Part shown: positions 49,058 to 62,588 of the stretch, piece after piece
Layout of the letters: every line of letters begins with the position of its first letter
Position numbering within the stretch: position 1 is the first letter of the stretch
Origin: Lepidodermella squamata
Lineage: Eukaryota; Gastrotricha
Direction of reading: 5' to 3'
Assembly (NCBI GenBank): GCA_047495785.1
Contig: JBLDXI010000068.1
Span: 22,596-86,595 of the forward strand
DNA length: 64,000 nucleotides
Program-made: the position numbers and the translations under genes
Notes under the pieces: model-generated
Databases searched by the model: none
Told to the model about the DNA's origin: nothing
Seen by the model: only the letters and a program-made list of their open reading frames with translations

Positions 49058-52000
49058 AGTATGCGCGTATCGGCTGCAAACGTGTTTGCGCTTGCTGCCG
49101 CTATCGAATGAAGCGCGAATGTGCATGGCGTGGCTTGGTGCAGCCCGATTCCGCATAGCTGCGGTACGTACAAGGGCTGAGCACAACGATTCCAGCCTTC
49201 TGCGGCTTGCAGCGAAATACGCGTCATCTGAGATGTGCCCGAATCGCCTGCAAACGTACATGGCGTTGCTGCCACAACTGAATGACGCACGAATATGAGT
49301 GATTTGCACTGTTTGGGCACGATGCCGAACTGCGACGACACGTGCGAGTTGCGAAAACAGCGGTTTCAGCTTGCCATGGCTGGCAGCGAAATATCGGTCA
49401 TCCGAAGTAGGCGCGTATCGGCTGCAAACGTGTTTGCGCGTGCTGCCGCTATCGAATGAAGCGCGAATGTGCATGGTGTGGCTTGGTGCAGCCCGATTCC
49501 GCATAGCGGCGGTACGTACAAGGGCTGAACACAAGGATTCCAGCCTTCTGCGGCTTGCAGCGAAATACGCGTCATCTGAGATGTGCCCGAATCGCCTGCA
49601 AACGTGCATGGCGTTGCTGCGACAACCGAATGACGCACGAATATGAGTGATTTGCACTGGTTGGGCACGAAGCCGAACTGCGACGACACGTGCGAGTGGC
49701 GAAAACAGCGGTTTCAGCTTGCCATGGCTGGCAGCGAAATATCGGTCATCCGAGGTATGCGCGTATCGGCTGCAAACGTGTTTGCGCTTGCTGCCGCTAT
49801 CGAATGAAGCGCGAATGTGCATGGTGTGGCTTGGTGCAGCCCGATTCCGCATAGCGGCGGTACGTACAAGGCCTGAACACAAGGATTCCAGCCTTCTGCG
49901 GCTTGCAGCGAAATACGCGTCATCTGAGATGTGCCTGAATCGCCTGCAAACGTACATGGCGTTGCTGCCACAACCGAATGACGCACGAATATGAGTGATT
50001 TGCACTGGTTGGGCACGATGCCGAACTGCGACGACACGTGCGAGTGGCGAAAACAGCGGTTTCAGCTTGCCATGGCTGGCAGCGAAATATCGGTCATCAG
50101 AAATATGCGCGTATCGGCTGCAAACGTGTTTGCGCTTGCTGCCGCTATCGAATGAAGCGCGAATGTGCATGGTGTGGCTTGGTGCAGCCCGATTCCGCAT
50201 AGCGGCGGTACGTACAAGGGCTGAACACAAGGATACCAGCCTTCTGCGGCTGGAAGCGAAATACGCGTCATCTGAGATGTGCCCGAATCGCCTGCAAACG
50301 TACATGGCGTTGCTGCCACAACCGAATGACGCACGAATATGAGTGATTTGCACTGGTTGGGCACGAAGCCGAACTGCGACGACACGTGCGAGTGGCGAAA
50401 ACAGCGGTTTCAGCTTGCCATGGCTGGCAGCGAAATATCGGTCATCCGAGGTATGCGCGTATCGGCTGCAAACGTGTTTGCGCTTGCTGCCGCTATCGAA
50501 TGAAGCGCGAATGTGCATGGTGTGGCTTGGTGCAGCCCGATTCCGCATAGCGGCGGTACGTACAAGGCCTGAACACAAGGATTCCAGCCTTCTGCGGCTT
50601 GCAGCGAAATACGCGTCATCTGAGATGTGCCTGAATCGCCTGCAAACGTACATGGCGTTGCTGCCACAACCGAATGACGCACGAATATGAGTGATTTGCA
50701 CTGGTTGGGCACGATGCCGAACTGCGACGACACGTGCGAGTGGCGAAAACAGCGGTTTCAGCTTGCCATGGCTGGCAGCGAAATATCGGTCATCAGAAAT
50801 ATGCGCGTATCGGCTGCAAACGTGTTTGCGCTTGCTGCCGCTATCGAATGAAGCGCGAATGTGCATGGTGTGGCTTGGTGCAGCCCGATTCCGCATAGCG
50901 GCGGTACGTACAAGGGCTGAACACAAGGATACCAGCCTTCTGCGGCTGGAAGCGAAATACGCGTCATCTGAGATGTGCCTGAATCGCCTGCAAACGTGCA
51001 TGGCGTTGCTGCCACAACCGAATGACGCACGAATATGAGTGATTTGCACTGGTTGGGCACGATGCCGAACTGCGACGACAAGTGCGAGTGGCGAAAACAG
51101 CGGTTTCAGCTTGCCATGGCTGGCAGCGAAATATCGGTCATCCGAGGTATGCGCGTATCGGCTGCAAACGTGTTTGCGCTTGCTGCCGCTATCGAATGAA
51201 GCGCGAATGTGCATGGTGTGGCTTGGTGCAGCCCGATTCCGCATAGCGGCGGTACGTACAAGGCCTGAACACAAGGATTCCAGCCTTCTGCGGCTTGCAG
51301 CGAAATACGCGTCATCTGAGATGTGCCCGAATCGCCTGCAAACGTACATGGCGTTGCTGCCACAACCGAATGACGCACGAATATGAGTGATTTGCACTGG
51401 TTGGGCACGAAGCCGAACTGCGACGACACGTGCGAGTGGCGAAAACAGCGGTTTCAGCTTGCCATGGCTGGCAGCGAAATATCGGTCATCCGAGGTATGC
51501 GCGTATCGGCTGCAAACGTGTTTGCGCTTGCTGCCGCTATCGAATGAAGCGCGAATGTGCATGGTGTGGCTTGGTGCAGCCCGATTCCGCATAGCGGCGG
51601 TACGTACAAGGCCTGAACACAAGGATTCCAGCCTTCTGCGGCTTGCAGCGAAATACGCGTCATCTGAGATGTGCCTGAATCGCCTGCAAACGTACATGGC
51701 GTTGCTGCCACAACCGAATGACGCACGAATATGAGTGATTTGCACTGGTTGGGCACGATGCCGAACTGCGACGACACGTGCGAGTGGCGAAAACAGCGGT
51801 TTCAGCTTGCCATGGCTGGCAGCGAAATATCGGTCATCAGAAATATGCGCGTATCGGCTGCAAACGTGTTTGCGCTTGCTGCCGCTATCGAATGAAGCGC
51901 GAATGTGCATGGTGTGGCTTGGTGCAGCCCGATTCCGCATAGCGGCGGTACGTACAAGGCCTGAACACAAGGATTCCAGCCTTCTGCGGCTTGCAGCGAA

Positions 52001-55000
52001 ATACGCGTCATCTGAGATGTGCCCGAATCGCCTGCAAACGTACATGGCGTTGCTGCCACAACCGAATGACGCACGAATATGAGTGATTTGCACTGGTTGG
52101 GCACGATGCCGAACTGCGACGACACGTGCGAGTGGCGAAAACAGCGGTTTCAGCTTGCCATGGCTGGCAGCGAAATATCGGTCATCCGAGGTATGCGCGT
52201 ATCGGCTGCAAACGTGTTTGCGCTTGCTGCCGCTATCGAATGAAGCGCGAATGTGCATGGTGTGGCTTGGTGCAGCCCGATTCCACATAGCGGCGGTACG
52301 TACAAGGGCTGAACACAAGGATTCCAGCCTTCTGCGGCTTGCAGCGAAATACGCGTCATCTGAGATGTGCCTGAATCGCCTGCAAACGTACATGGCGTTG
52401 CTGCCACAACCGAATGACGCACGAATATGAGTGATTTGCACTGGTTGGGCACGATGCCGAACTGCGACGACACGTGCGAGTGGCGAAAACAGCGGTTTCA
52501 GCTTGCCATGGCTGGCAGCGAAATATCGGTCATCCGAAATATGCGCGTATCGGCTGCAAACGTGTTTGCGCGTGCTGCCGCTATCGAATGAAGCGCGAAT
52601 GTGCATGGTGTGCCTGGGTGCAGCCCGATTCCACATAGCGGCGGTATGTACAAGGGCTGAACACAAGGATTCCAGCCTTCTGCGGCTGGAAGCGAAATAC
52701 GCGTCATCTGAGATGTGCCCGAATCGCCTGCAAACGTACATGGCGTTGCTGCCACAACCGAATGACGCACGAATATGAGTGATTTGCACTGGTTGGGCAC
52801 GATGCCGAACTGCGACGACACGTGCGAGTGGCGAAAACAGCGGTTTCAGCTTGCCATGGCTGGCAGCGAAATATCGGTCATCCGAAGTATGCGCGTATCG
52901 GCTGCAAACGTGTTTGCGCGTGCTGCCGCTATCGAATGAAGCGCGAATGTGCATGGTGTGGCTTGGTGCAGCCCGATTCCGCATAGCGGCGGTACGTACA
53001 AGGGCTGAACACAAGGATACCAGCCTTCTGCGGCTGGAAGCGAAATACGCGTCATCTGAGATGTGCCCGAATCGCCTGCAAACGTGCATGGCGTTGCTGC
53101 CACAACCGAATGACGCACGAATATGAGTGATTTGCACTGGTTGGGCACGATGCCGAACTGCGACGACAAGTGCGAGTGGCGAAAACAGCGGTTTCAGCTT
53201 GCCATGGCTGGCAGCGAAATATCGGTCATCCGAGGTATGCGCGTATCGGCTGCAAACGTGTTTGCGCTTGCTGCCGCTATCGAATGAAGCGCGAATGTGC
53301 ATGGTGTGGCTTGGTGCAGCCCGATTCCGCATAGCGGCGGTACGTACAAGGCCTGAACACAAGGATTCCAGCCTTCTGCGGCTTGCAGCGAAATACGCGT
53401 CATCTGAGATGTGCCCGAATCGCCTGCAAACGTACATGGCGTTGCTGCCACAACCGAATGACGCACGAATATGAGTGATTTGCACTGGTTGGGCACGATG
53501 CCGAACTGCGACGACACGTGCGAGTGGCGAAAACAGCGGTTTCAGCTTGCCATGGCTGGCAGCGAAATATCGGTCATCCGAGGTATGCGCGTATCGGCTG
53601 CAAACGTGTTTGCGCTTGCTGCCGCTATCGAATGAAGCGCGAATGTGCATGGTGTGGCTTGGTGCAGCCCGATTCCACATAGCGGCGGTACGTACAAGGG
53701 CTGAACACAAGGATTCCAGCCTTCTGCGGCTTGCAGCGAAATACGCGTCATCTGAGATGTGCCCGAATCGCCTGCAAACGTACATGGCGTTGCTGCCACA
53801 ACCGAATGACGCACGAATATGAGTGATTTGCACTGGTTGGGCACGATGCCGAACTGCGACGACACGTGCGAGTGGCGAAAACAGCGGTTTCAGCTTGCCA
53901 TGGCTGGCAGCGAAATATCGGTCATCCGAAATATGCGCGTATCGGCTGCAAACGTGTTTGCGCGTGCTGCCGCTATCGAATGAAGCGCGAATGTGCATGG
54001 TGTGCCTGGGTGCAGCCCGATTCCACATAGCGGCGGTATGTACAAGGGCTGAACACAAGGATACCAGCCTTCTGCGGCTTGCAGCGAAATACGCGTCATC
54101 TGAGATGTGCCTGAATCGCCTGCAAACGTACATGGCGTTGCTGCCACAACCGAATGACGCACGAATATGAGTGATTTGCACTGGTTGGGCACGATGCCGA
54201 ACTGCGACGACACGTGCGAGTGGCGAAAACAGCGGTTTCAGCTTGCCATGGCTGGCAGCGAAATATCGGTCATCCGAAGTATGCGCGTATCGGCTGCAAA
54301 CGTGTTTGCGCGTGCTGCCGCTATCGAATGAAGCGCGAATGTGCATGGTGTGCCTGGGTGCAGCCCGATTCCACATAGCGGCGGTATGTACAAGGGCTGA
54401 ACACAAGGATACCAGCCTTCTGCGGCTTGCAGCGAAATACGCGTCATCTGAGATGTGCCTGAATCGCCTGCAAACGTACATGGCGTTGCTGCCACAACCG
54501 AATGACGCACGAATATGAGTGATTTGCACTGGTTGGGCACGATGCCGAACTGCGACGACACGTGCGAGTGGCGAAAACAGCGGTTTCAGCTTGCCATGGC
54601 TGGCAGCGAAATATCGGTCATCCGAAGTATGCGCGTATCGGCTGCAAACGTGTTTGCGCGTGCTGCCGCTATCGAATGAAGCGCGAATGTGCATGGTGTG
54701 CCTGGGTGCAGCCCGATTCCACATAGCGGCGGTACGTACAAGGGCTGAACACAAGGATTCCAGCCCTCTGCGGCTTGCAGCGAAATACGCGTCATCTGAG
54801 ATGTGCCTGAATCGCCTGCAAACGTACATGGCGTTGCTGCCACAACCGAATGACGCACGAATATGAGTGATTTGCACTGGTTGGGCACGATGCCGAACTG
54901 CGACGACACGTGCGAGTGGCGAAAACAGCGGTTTCAGCTTGCCATGGCTGGCAGCGAAATATCGGTCATCCGAAATATGCGCGTATCGGCTGCAAACGTG

Positions 55001-58000
55001 TTTGCGCGTGCTGCCGCTATCGAATGAAGCGCGAATGTGCATGGCGTGGCTTGGTGCAGCCCGATTCCGCATAGCTGCGGTACGTACAAGGGCTGAGCAC
55101 AACGATTCCAGCCTTCTGCGGCTTGCAGCGAAATACGCGTCATCTGAGATGTGCCCGAATCGCCTGCAAACGTACATGGCGTTGCTGCCACAACTGAATG
55201 ACGCACGAATATGAGTGATTTGCACTGTTTGGGCACGATGCCGAACTGCGACGACACGTGCGAGTTGCGAAAACAGCGGTTTCAGCTTGCCATGGCTGGC
55301 AGCGAAATATCGGTCATCCGAAGTAGGCGCGTATCGGCTGCAAACGTGTTTGCGCGTGCTGCCGCTAACGAATGAAGCGCGAATGTGCATGGTGTGGCTT
55401 GGTGCAGCCCGATTCCGCATAGCGGCGGTATGTACAAGGGCTGAACACAAGGATACCAGCCTTCTGCGGCTTGCAGCGAAATACGCGTCATCTGAGATGT
55501 GCCTGAATCGCCTGCAAACGTACATGGCGTTGCTGCCACAACCGAATGACGCACGAATATGAGTGATTTGCACTGGTTGGGCACGATGCCGAACTGCGAC
55601 GACACGTGCGAGTGGCGAAAACAGCGGTTTCAGCTTGCCATGGCTGGCAGCGAAATATCGGTCATCCGAAGTATGCGCGTATCGGCTGCAAACGTGTTTG
55701 CGCGTGCTGCCGCTATCGAATGAAGCGCGAATGTGCATGGTGTGCCTGGGTGCAGCCCGATTCCACATAGCGGCGGTACGTACAAGGGCTGAACACAAGG
55801 ATTCCAGCCCTCTGCGGCTTGCAGCGAAATACGCGTCATCTGAGATGTGCCTGAATCGCCTGCAAACGTACATGGCGTTGCTGCCACAACCGAATGACGC
55901 ACGAATATGAGTGATTTGCACTGGTTGGGCACGATGCCGAACTGCGACGACACGTGCGAGTGGCGAAAACAGCGGTTTCAGCTTGCCATGGCTGGCAGCG
56001 AAATATCGGTCATCCGAAATATGCGCGTATCGGCTGCAAACGTGTTTGCGCGTGCTGCCGCTATCGAATGAAGCGCGAATGTGCATGGCGTGGCTTGGTG
56101 CAGCCCGATTCCGCATAGCTGCGGTACGTACAAGGGCTGAGCACAACGATTCCAGCCTTCTGCGGCTTGCAGCGAAATACGCGTCATCTGAGATGTGCCC
56201 GAATCGCCTGCAAACGTACATGGCGTTGCTGCCACAACCGAATGACGCACGAATATGAGTGATTTGCACTGGTTGGGCACGATGCCGAACTGCGACGACA
56301 CGTGCGAGTGGCGAAAACAGCGGTTTCAGCTTGCCATGGCTGTCAGCGAAATATCGGTCATCCGAGGTATGCGCGTATCGGCTGCAAACGTGTTTGCGCT
56401 TGCTGCCGCTATCGAATGAAGCGCGAATGTGCATGGTGTGCCTGGGTGCAGCCCGATTCCACATAGCGGCGGTATGTACAAGGGCTGAACACAAGGATTC
56501 CAGCCTTCTGCGGCTGGAAGCGAAATACGCGTCATCTGAGATGTGCCCGAATCGCCTGCAAACGTACATGGCGTTGCTGCCACAACCGAATGACGCACGA
56601 ATATGAGTGATTTGCACTGGTTGGGCATGATGCCGAACTGCGACGACACGTGCGAGTGGCGAAAACAGCGGTTTCAGCTTGCCATGGCTGGCAGTGAAAT
56701 ATCGGTCATCAGAAATATGCGCGTATCGGCTGCAAACGTGTTTGCGCGTGCTGCCGCTATCGAATGAAGCGCGAATGTGCATGGTGTGGCTTGGTGCAGC
56801 CCGATTCCACATAGCGGCGGTATGTACAAGGCCTGAACACAAGGATTCCAGCCTTCTGCGGCTTGCAGCGAAATACGCGTCATCTGAGATGTGCCCGAAT
56901 CGCCTGCAAACGTACATGGCGTTGCTGCCACAACCGAATGACGCACGAATATGAGTGATTTGCACTGGTTGGGCACGATGCCGAACTGCGACGACACGTG
57001 CGAGTGGCGAAAACAGCGGTTTCAGCTTGCCATGGCTGGCAGCGAAATATCGGTCATCCGAAGTATGCGCGTATCGGCTGCAAACGTGTTTGCGCGTGCT
57101 GCCGCTATCGAATGAAGCGCGAATGTGCATGGTGTGCCTGGGTGCAGCCCGATTCCACATAGCGGCGGTATGTACAAGGGCTGAACACAAGGATACCAGC
57201 CTTCTGCGGCTGGAAGCGAAATACGCGTCATCTGAGATGTGCCCGAATCGCCTGCAAACGTGCATGGCGTTGCTGCCACAACCGAATGACGCACGAATAT
57301 GAGTGATTTGCACTGGTTGGGCACGATGCCGAACTGCGACGACACGTGCGAGTGGCGAAAACAGCGGTTTCAGCTTGCCATGGCTGGCAGCGAAATATCG
57401 GTCATCCGAAATATGCGCGTATCGGCTGCAAACGTGTTTGCGCGTGCTGCCGCTATCGAATGAAGCGCGAATGTGCATGGTGTGCCTGGGTGCAGCCCGA
57501 TTCCACATAGCGGCGGTATGTTCAAGGGCTGAACACAAGGATACCAGCCTTCTGCGGCTTGCAGCGAAATACGCGTCATCTGAGATGTGCCCGAATCGCC
57601 TGCAAACGTACATGGCGTTGCTGCCACAACTGAATGACGCACGAATATGAGTGATTTGCACTGGTTGGGCACGATGCCGAACTGCGACGACACGTGCGAG
57701 TGGCGAAAACAGCGGTTTCAGCTTGCCATGGCTGGCAGCGAAATATCGGTCATCCGAAGTATGCGCGTATCGGCTGCAAACGTGTTTGCGCGTGCTGCCG
57801 CTATCGAATGAAGCGCGAATGTGCATGGTGTGCCTGGGTGCAGCCCGATTCCACATAGCGGCGGTATGTACAAGGGCTGAACACAAGGATACCAGCCTTC
57901 TGCGGCTGGAAGCGAAATACGCGTCATCTGAGATGTGCCCGAATCGCCTGCAAACGTGCATGGCGTTGCTGCCACAACCGAATGACGCACGAATATGAGT

Positions 58001-61000
58001 GATTTGCACTGGTTGGGCACGATGCCGAACTGCGACGACAAGTGCGAGTGGCGAAAACAGCGGTTTCAGCTTGCCATGCCTGGCAGTGAAATATCGGTCA
58101 TCCGAGGTATGCGCGTATCGGCTGCAAACGTGTTTGCGCGTGCTGCCGCTATCGAATGAAGCGCGAATGTGCATGGTGTGCCTGGGTGCAGCCCGATTCC
58201 ACATAGCGGCGGTATGTACAAGGGCTGAACACAAGGATACCAGCCTTCTGCGGCTTGCAGCGAAATACGCGTCATCTGAGATGTGCCTGAATCGCCTGCA
58301 AACGTACATGGCGTTGCTGCCACAACCGAATGACGCACGAATATGAGTGATTTGCACTGGTTGGGCACGATGCCGAACTGCGACGACACGTGCGAGTGGC
58401 GAAAACAGCGGTTTCAGCTTGCCATGGCTGGCAGCGAAATATCGGTCATCCGAAGTATGCGCGTATCGGCTGCAAACGTGTTTGCGCGTGCTGCCGCTAA
58501 CGAATGAAGCGCGAATGTGCATGGTGTGCCTGGGTGCAGCCCGATTCCACATAGCGGCGGTATGTACAAGGGCTGAACACAAGGATACCAGCCTTCTGCG
58601 GCTTGCAGCGAAATACGCGTCATCTGAGATGTGCCTGAATCGCCTGCAAACGTACATGGCGTTGCTGCCACAACCGAATGACGCACGAATATGAGTGATT
58701 TGCACTGGTTGGGCACGATGCCGAACTGCGACGACACGTGCGAGTGGCGAAAACAGCGGTTTCAGCTTGCCATGGCTGGCAGCGAAATATCGGTCATCCG
58801 AGGTATGCGCGTATCGGCTGCAACGTGTTTGCGCTTGCTGCCGCTATCGAATGAAGCGCGAATGTGCATGGTGTGCCTGGGTGCAGCCCGATTCCACATA
58901 GCGGCGGGTATGTACAAGGGCTGAACACAAGGATTCCAGCCTTCTGCGGCTGGAAGCGAAATACGCGTCATCTGAGATGTGCCCGAATCGCCTGCAAACG
59001 TACATGGCGTTGCTGCCACAACTGAATGACGCACGAATATGAGTGATTTGCACTGTTTGGGCACGATGCCGAACTGCGACGACACGTGCGAGTGGCGAAA
59101 ACAGCGGTTTCAGCTTGCCATGGCTGGCAGTGAAATATCGGTCATCAGAAATATGCGCGTATCGGCTGCAACGTGTTTGCGCGTGCTACCGCTATCGAAT
59201 GAAGCGCGAATGTGCATGGTGTGGCTTGGTGCAGCCCGATTCCACATAGCGGCGGTATGTACAAGGGCTGAACACAAGGATTCCAGCCTTCTGCGGCTTG
59301 CAGCGAAATACGCGTCATCTGAGATGTGCCTGAATCGCCTGCAAACGTACATGGCGTTGCTGCCACAACCGAATGACGCACGAATATGAGTGATTTGCAC
59401 TGGTTGGGCACGATGCCGAACTGCGACGACACGTGCGAGTGGCGAAAACAGCGGTTTCAGCTTGCCATGGCTGGCAGCGAAATATCGGTCATCCGAAGTA
59501 TGCGCGTATCGGCTGCAAACGTGTTTGCGCGTGCTGCCGCTATCGAATGAAGCGCGAATGTGCATGGTGTGCCTGGGTGCAGCCCGATTCCACATAGCGG
59601 CGGTATGTACAAGGGCTGAACACAAGGATACCAGCCTTCTGCGGCTGGAAGCGAAATACGCGTCATCTGAGATGTGCCCGAATCGCCTGCAAACGTGCAT
59701 GGCGTTGCTGCCACAACCGAATGACGCACGAATATGAGTGATTTGCACTGGTTGGGCACGATGCCGAACTGCGACGACACGTGCGAGTGGCGAAAACAGC
59801 GGTTTCAGCTTGCCATGGCTGGCAGCGAAATATCGGTCATCCGAAGTATGCGCGTATCGGCTGCAAACGTGTTTGCGCGTGCTGCCGCTATCGAATGAAG
59901 CGCGAATGTGCATGGCGTGCCTGGGTGCAGCCCGATTCCACATAGCGGCGGTATGTACAAGGGCTGAACACAAGGATACCAGCCTCTGCGGCTGGAAGCG
60001 AAATACGCGTCATCTGAGATGTGCCCGAATCGCCTGCAAACGTGCATGGCGTTGCTGCCACAACCGAATGACGCACGAATATGAGTGATTTGCACTGGTT
60101 GGGCACGATGCCGAACTGCGACGACAAGTGCGAGTGGCGAAAACAGCGGTTTCAGCTTGCCATGCCTGGCAGTGAAATATCGGTCATCCGAGGTATGCGC
60201 GTATCGGCTGCAAACGTGTTTGCGCTTGCTGCCGCTATCGAATGAAGCGCGAATGTGCATGGTGTGGCTTGGTGCAGCCCGATTCCACATAGCGGCGGTA
60301 CGTACAAGGGCTGAACACAAGGATACCAGCCTTCTGCGGCTGGAAGCGAAATACGCGTCATCTGAGATGTGCCCGAATCGCCTGCAAACGTACATGGCCG
60401 TTGCTGCCACAACCGAATGACGCACGAATATGATTGATTTGCACTGGTTGGGCACGATGCCGAACTGCGACGACACGTGCGAGTGGCGAAAACAGCGGTT
60501 TCAGCTTGCCATGGCTGGCAGCGAAATATCGGTCATCCGAGGTATGCGCGTATCGGCTGCAAACGTGTTTGCGTGTGCTGCCGCTATCGAATGAAGCGCG
60601 AATGTGCATGGTGTGCCTGGGTGCAGCCCGATTCCACATAGCGGCGGTATGTACAAGGGCTGAACACAAGGATACCAGCCTTCTGCGGCTGGGAGCGAAA
60701 TACGCGTCATCTGAGATGTGCCCGAATCGCCTGCAAACGTACATGGCGTTGCTGCCACAACCGAATGACGCACGAATATGAGTGATTTGCACTGGTTGGG
60801 CACGATGCCGAACTGCGACGACACGTGCGAGTGGCGAAAACAGCGGTTTCAGCTTGCCATGGCTGGCAGCGAAATATCGGTCATCAGAAATATGCGCGTA
60901 TCGGCTGCAAACGTGTTTGCGCTTGCTGCCGCTATCGAATGAAGCGCGAATGTGCATGGCGTGGCTTGGTGCAGTCTGATTTCACATAGCGGCGGTACGT

Positions 61001-62588
61001 ACAAGGGCTGAACACAAGGATTCCGCAGCCTTCTGCGGCTTGCAGCGAAATACGCGTCATCTGAGATGTGCCCGAATCGCCTGCAAACGTGTATGGCGTT
61101 GCTGCCACAACCGAATGACGCACGAATATGAGTGATTTGCACTGGTTGGGCACGATGCCGAACTGCGACGACACGTGCGAGTGGCGAAAACAGCGGTTTC
61201 AGCTTGCCATGGCTGGCAGTGAAATATCGGTCATCCGAGGTATGCGCGTATCGGCTGCAAACGTGTTTGCGCTTGCTGCCGCTATCGAATGAAGCGCGAA
61301 TGTGCATGGTGTGGCTTGGTGCAGCTCGATTCCACATAGCGGCGGTACGTACAAGGGCTGAACACAAGGATTCCAGCCTTCTGCGGCTTGCAGCGAAATA
61401 CGCGTCATCTGAGATGTGCCTGAATCGCCTGCAAACGTACATGGCGTTGCTGCCACAACCGAATGACGCACGAATATGAGTGATTTGCACTGGTTGGGCA
61501 CGATGCCGAACTGCGACGACACGTGCGAGTGGCGAAAACAGCGGTTTCAGCTTGCCATGGCTGGCAGCGAAATATCGGTCATCCGAGGTATGCGCGTATC
61601 GGCTGCAAACGTGTTTGCGCTTGCTGCCGCTATCGAATGAAGCGCGAATGTGCATGGTGTGCCTGGATGCAGCCCGATTCCACATAGCGGCGGTATGTAC
61701 AAGGGCTGAACACAAGGATACCAGCCTTCTGCGGCTGGGAGCGAAATACGCGTCATCTGAGATGTGCCCGAATCGCCTGCAAACGTACATGGCGTTGCTG
61801 CCACAACCGAATGACGCACGAATATGAGTGATTTGCACTGGTTGGGCACGATGCCGAACTGCGACGACACGTGCGAGTGGCGAAAACAGCGGTTTCAGCT
61901 TGCCATGGCTGCAGCGAAATATCGGTCATCCGAGGTATGCGCGTATCGGCTGCAAACGTGTTTGCGCTTGCTGCCGCTATCGAATGAAGCGCGAATGTGC
62001 ATGGTGTGGCTTGGTGCAGCCCGATTCCGCATAGCGGCGGTACGTACAAGGGCTGAACACAAGGATACCAGCCTTCTGCGGCTGGAAGCGAAATACGCGT
62101 CATCTGAGATGTGCCTGAATCGCCTGCAAACGTACATGGCGTTGCTGCCACAACCGAATGACGCACGAATATGAGTGATTTGCACTGGTTGGCACGATGC
62201 CGAACTGCGACGACACGTGCGAGTGGCGAAAACAGCGGTTTCAGCTTGCCATGGCTGGCAGCGAAATATCGGTCATCAGAAATATGCGCGTATAGGCTGC
62301 AAACGTGTTTGCGCTTGCTGCCGCTATCGAATGAAGCGCGAATGTGCATGGCGTGGCTTGGTGCAGTCTGATTTCACATAGCGGCGGTACGTACAAGGGC
62401 TGAACACAAGGATTCCGCAGCCTTCTGCGGCTTGCAGCGAAATACGCGTCATCTGAGATGTGCCCGAATCGCCTGCAAACGTGTATGGCGTTGCTGCCAC
62501 AACCGAATGACGCACGAATATGAGTGATTTGCACTGGTTGGGCACGATGCCGAACTGCGACGACACGTGCGAGTGGCGAAAACAGCGG
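49058..62588 (+). repeat. 348-bp dimeric satellite array, forward block
   Basis: About 39 head-to-tail copies of a 348-bp unit. Each unit is two diverged 174-bp halves, seen by aligning the GCAGCGAAATAT start of one half (49383) with GCAGCGAAATAC of the other (49557). Up to about 58,800 copies differ only by substitutions; beyond that, 1- to 3-bp indels appear (near 58822, 58908, 59170, 59984, 60399, 61024, 61910, 62191). Two-unit (49647-51038) and three-unit (54519-56258) higher-order patterns are visible. Confidence 0.97.

Noticed and set aside
49019-58705. A 3,228-residue repeat protein gene on the minus strand
   Set aside because: It begins in the retrotransposon 5' UTR and runs through a satellite whose period is a multiple of three. 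The plus strand is equally open (115 codons per unit), and unit differences are mostly replacement changes. Best explained as satellite.
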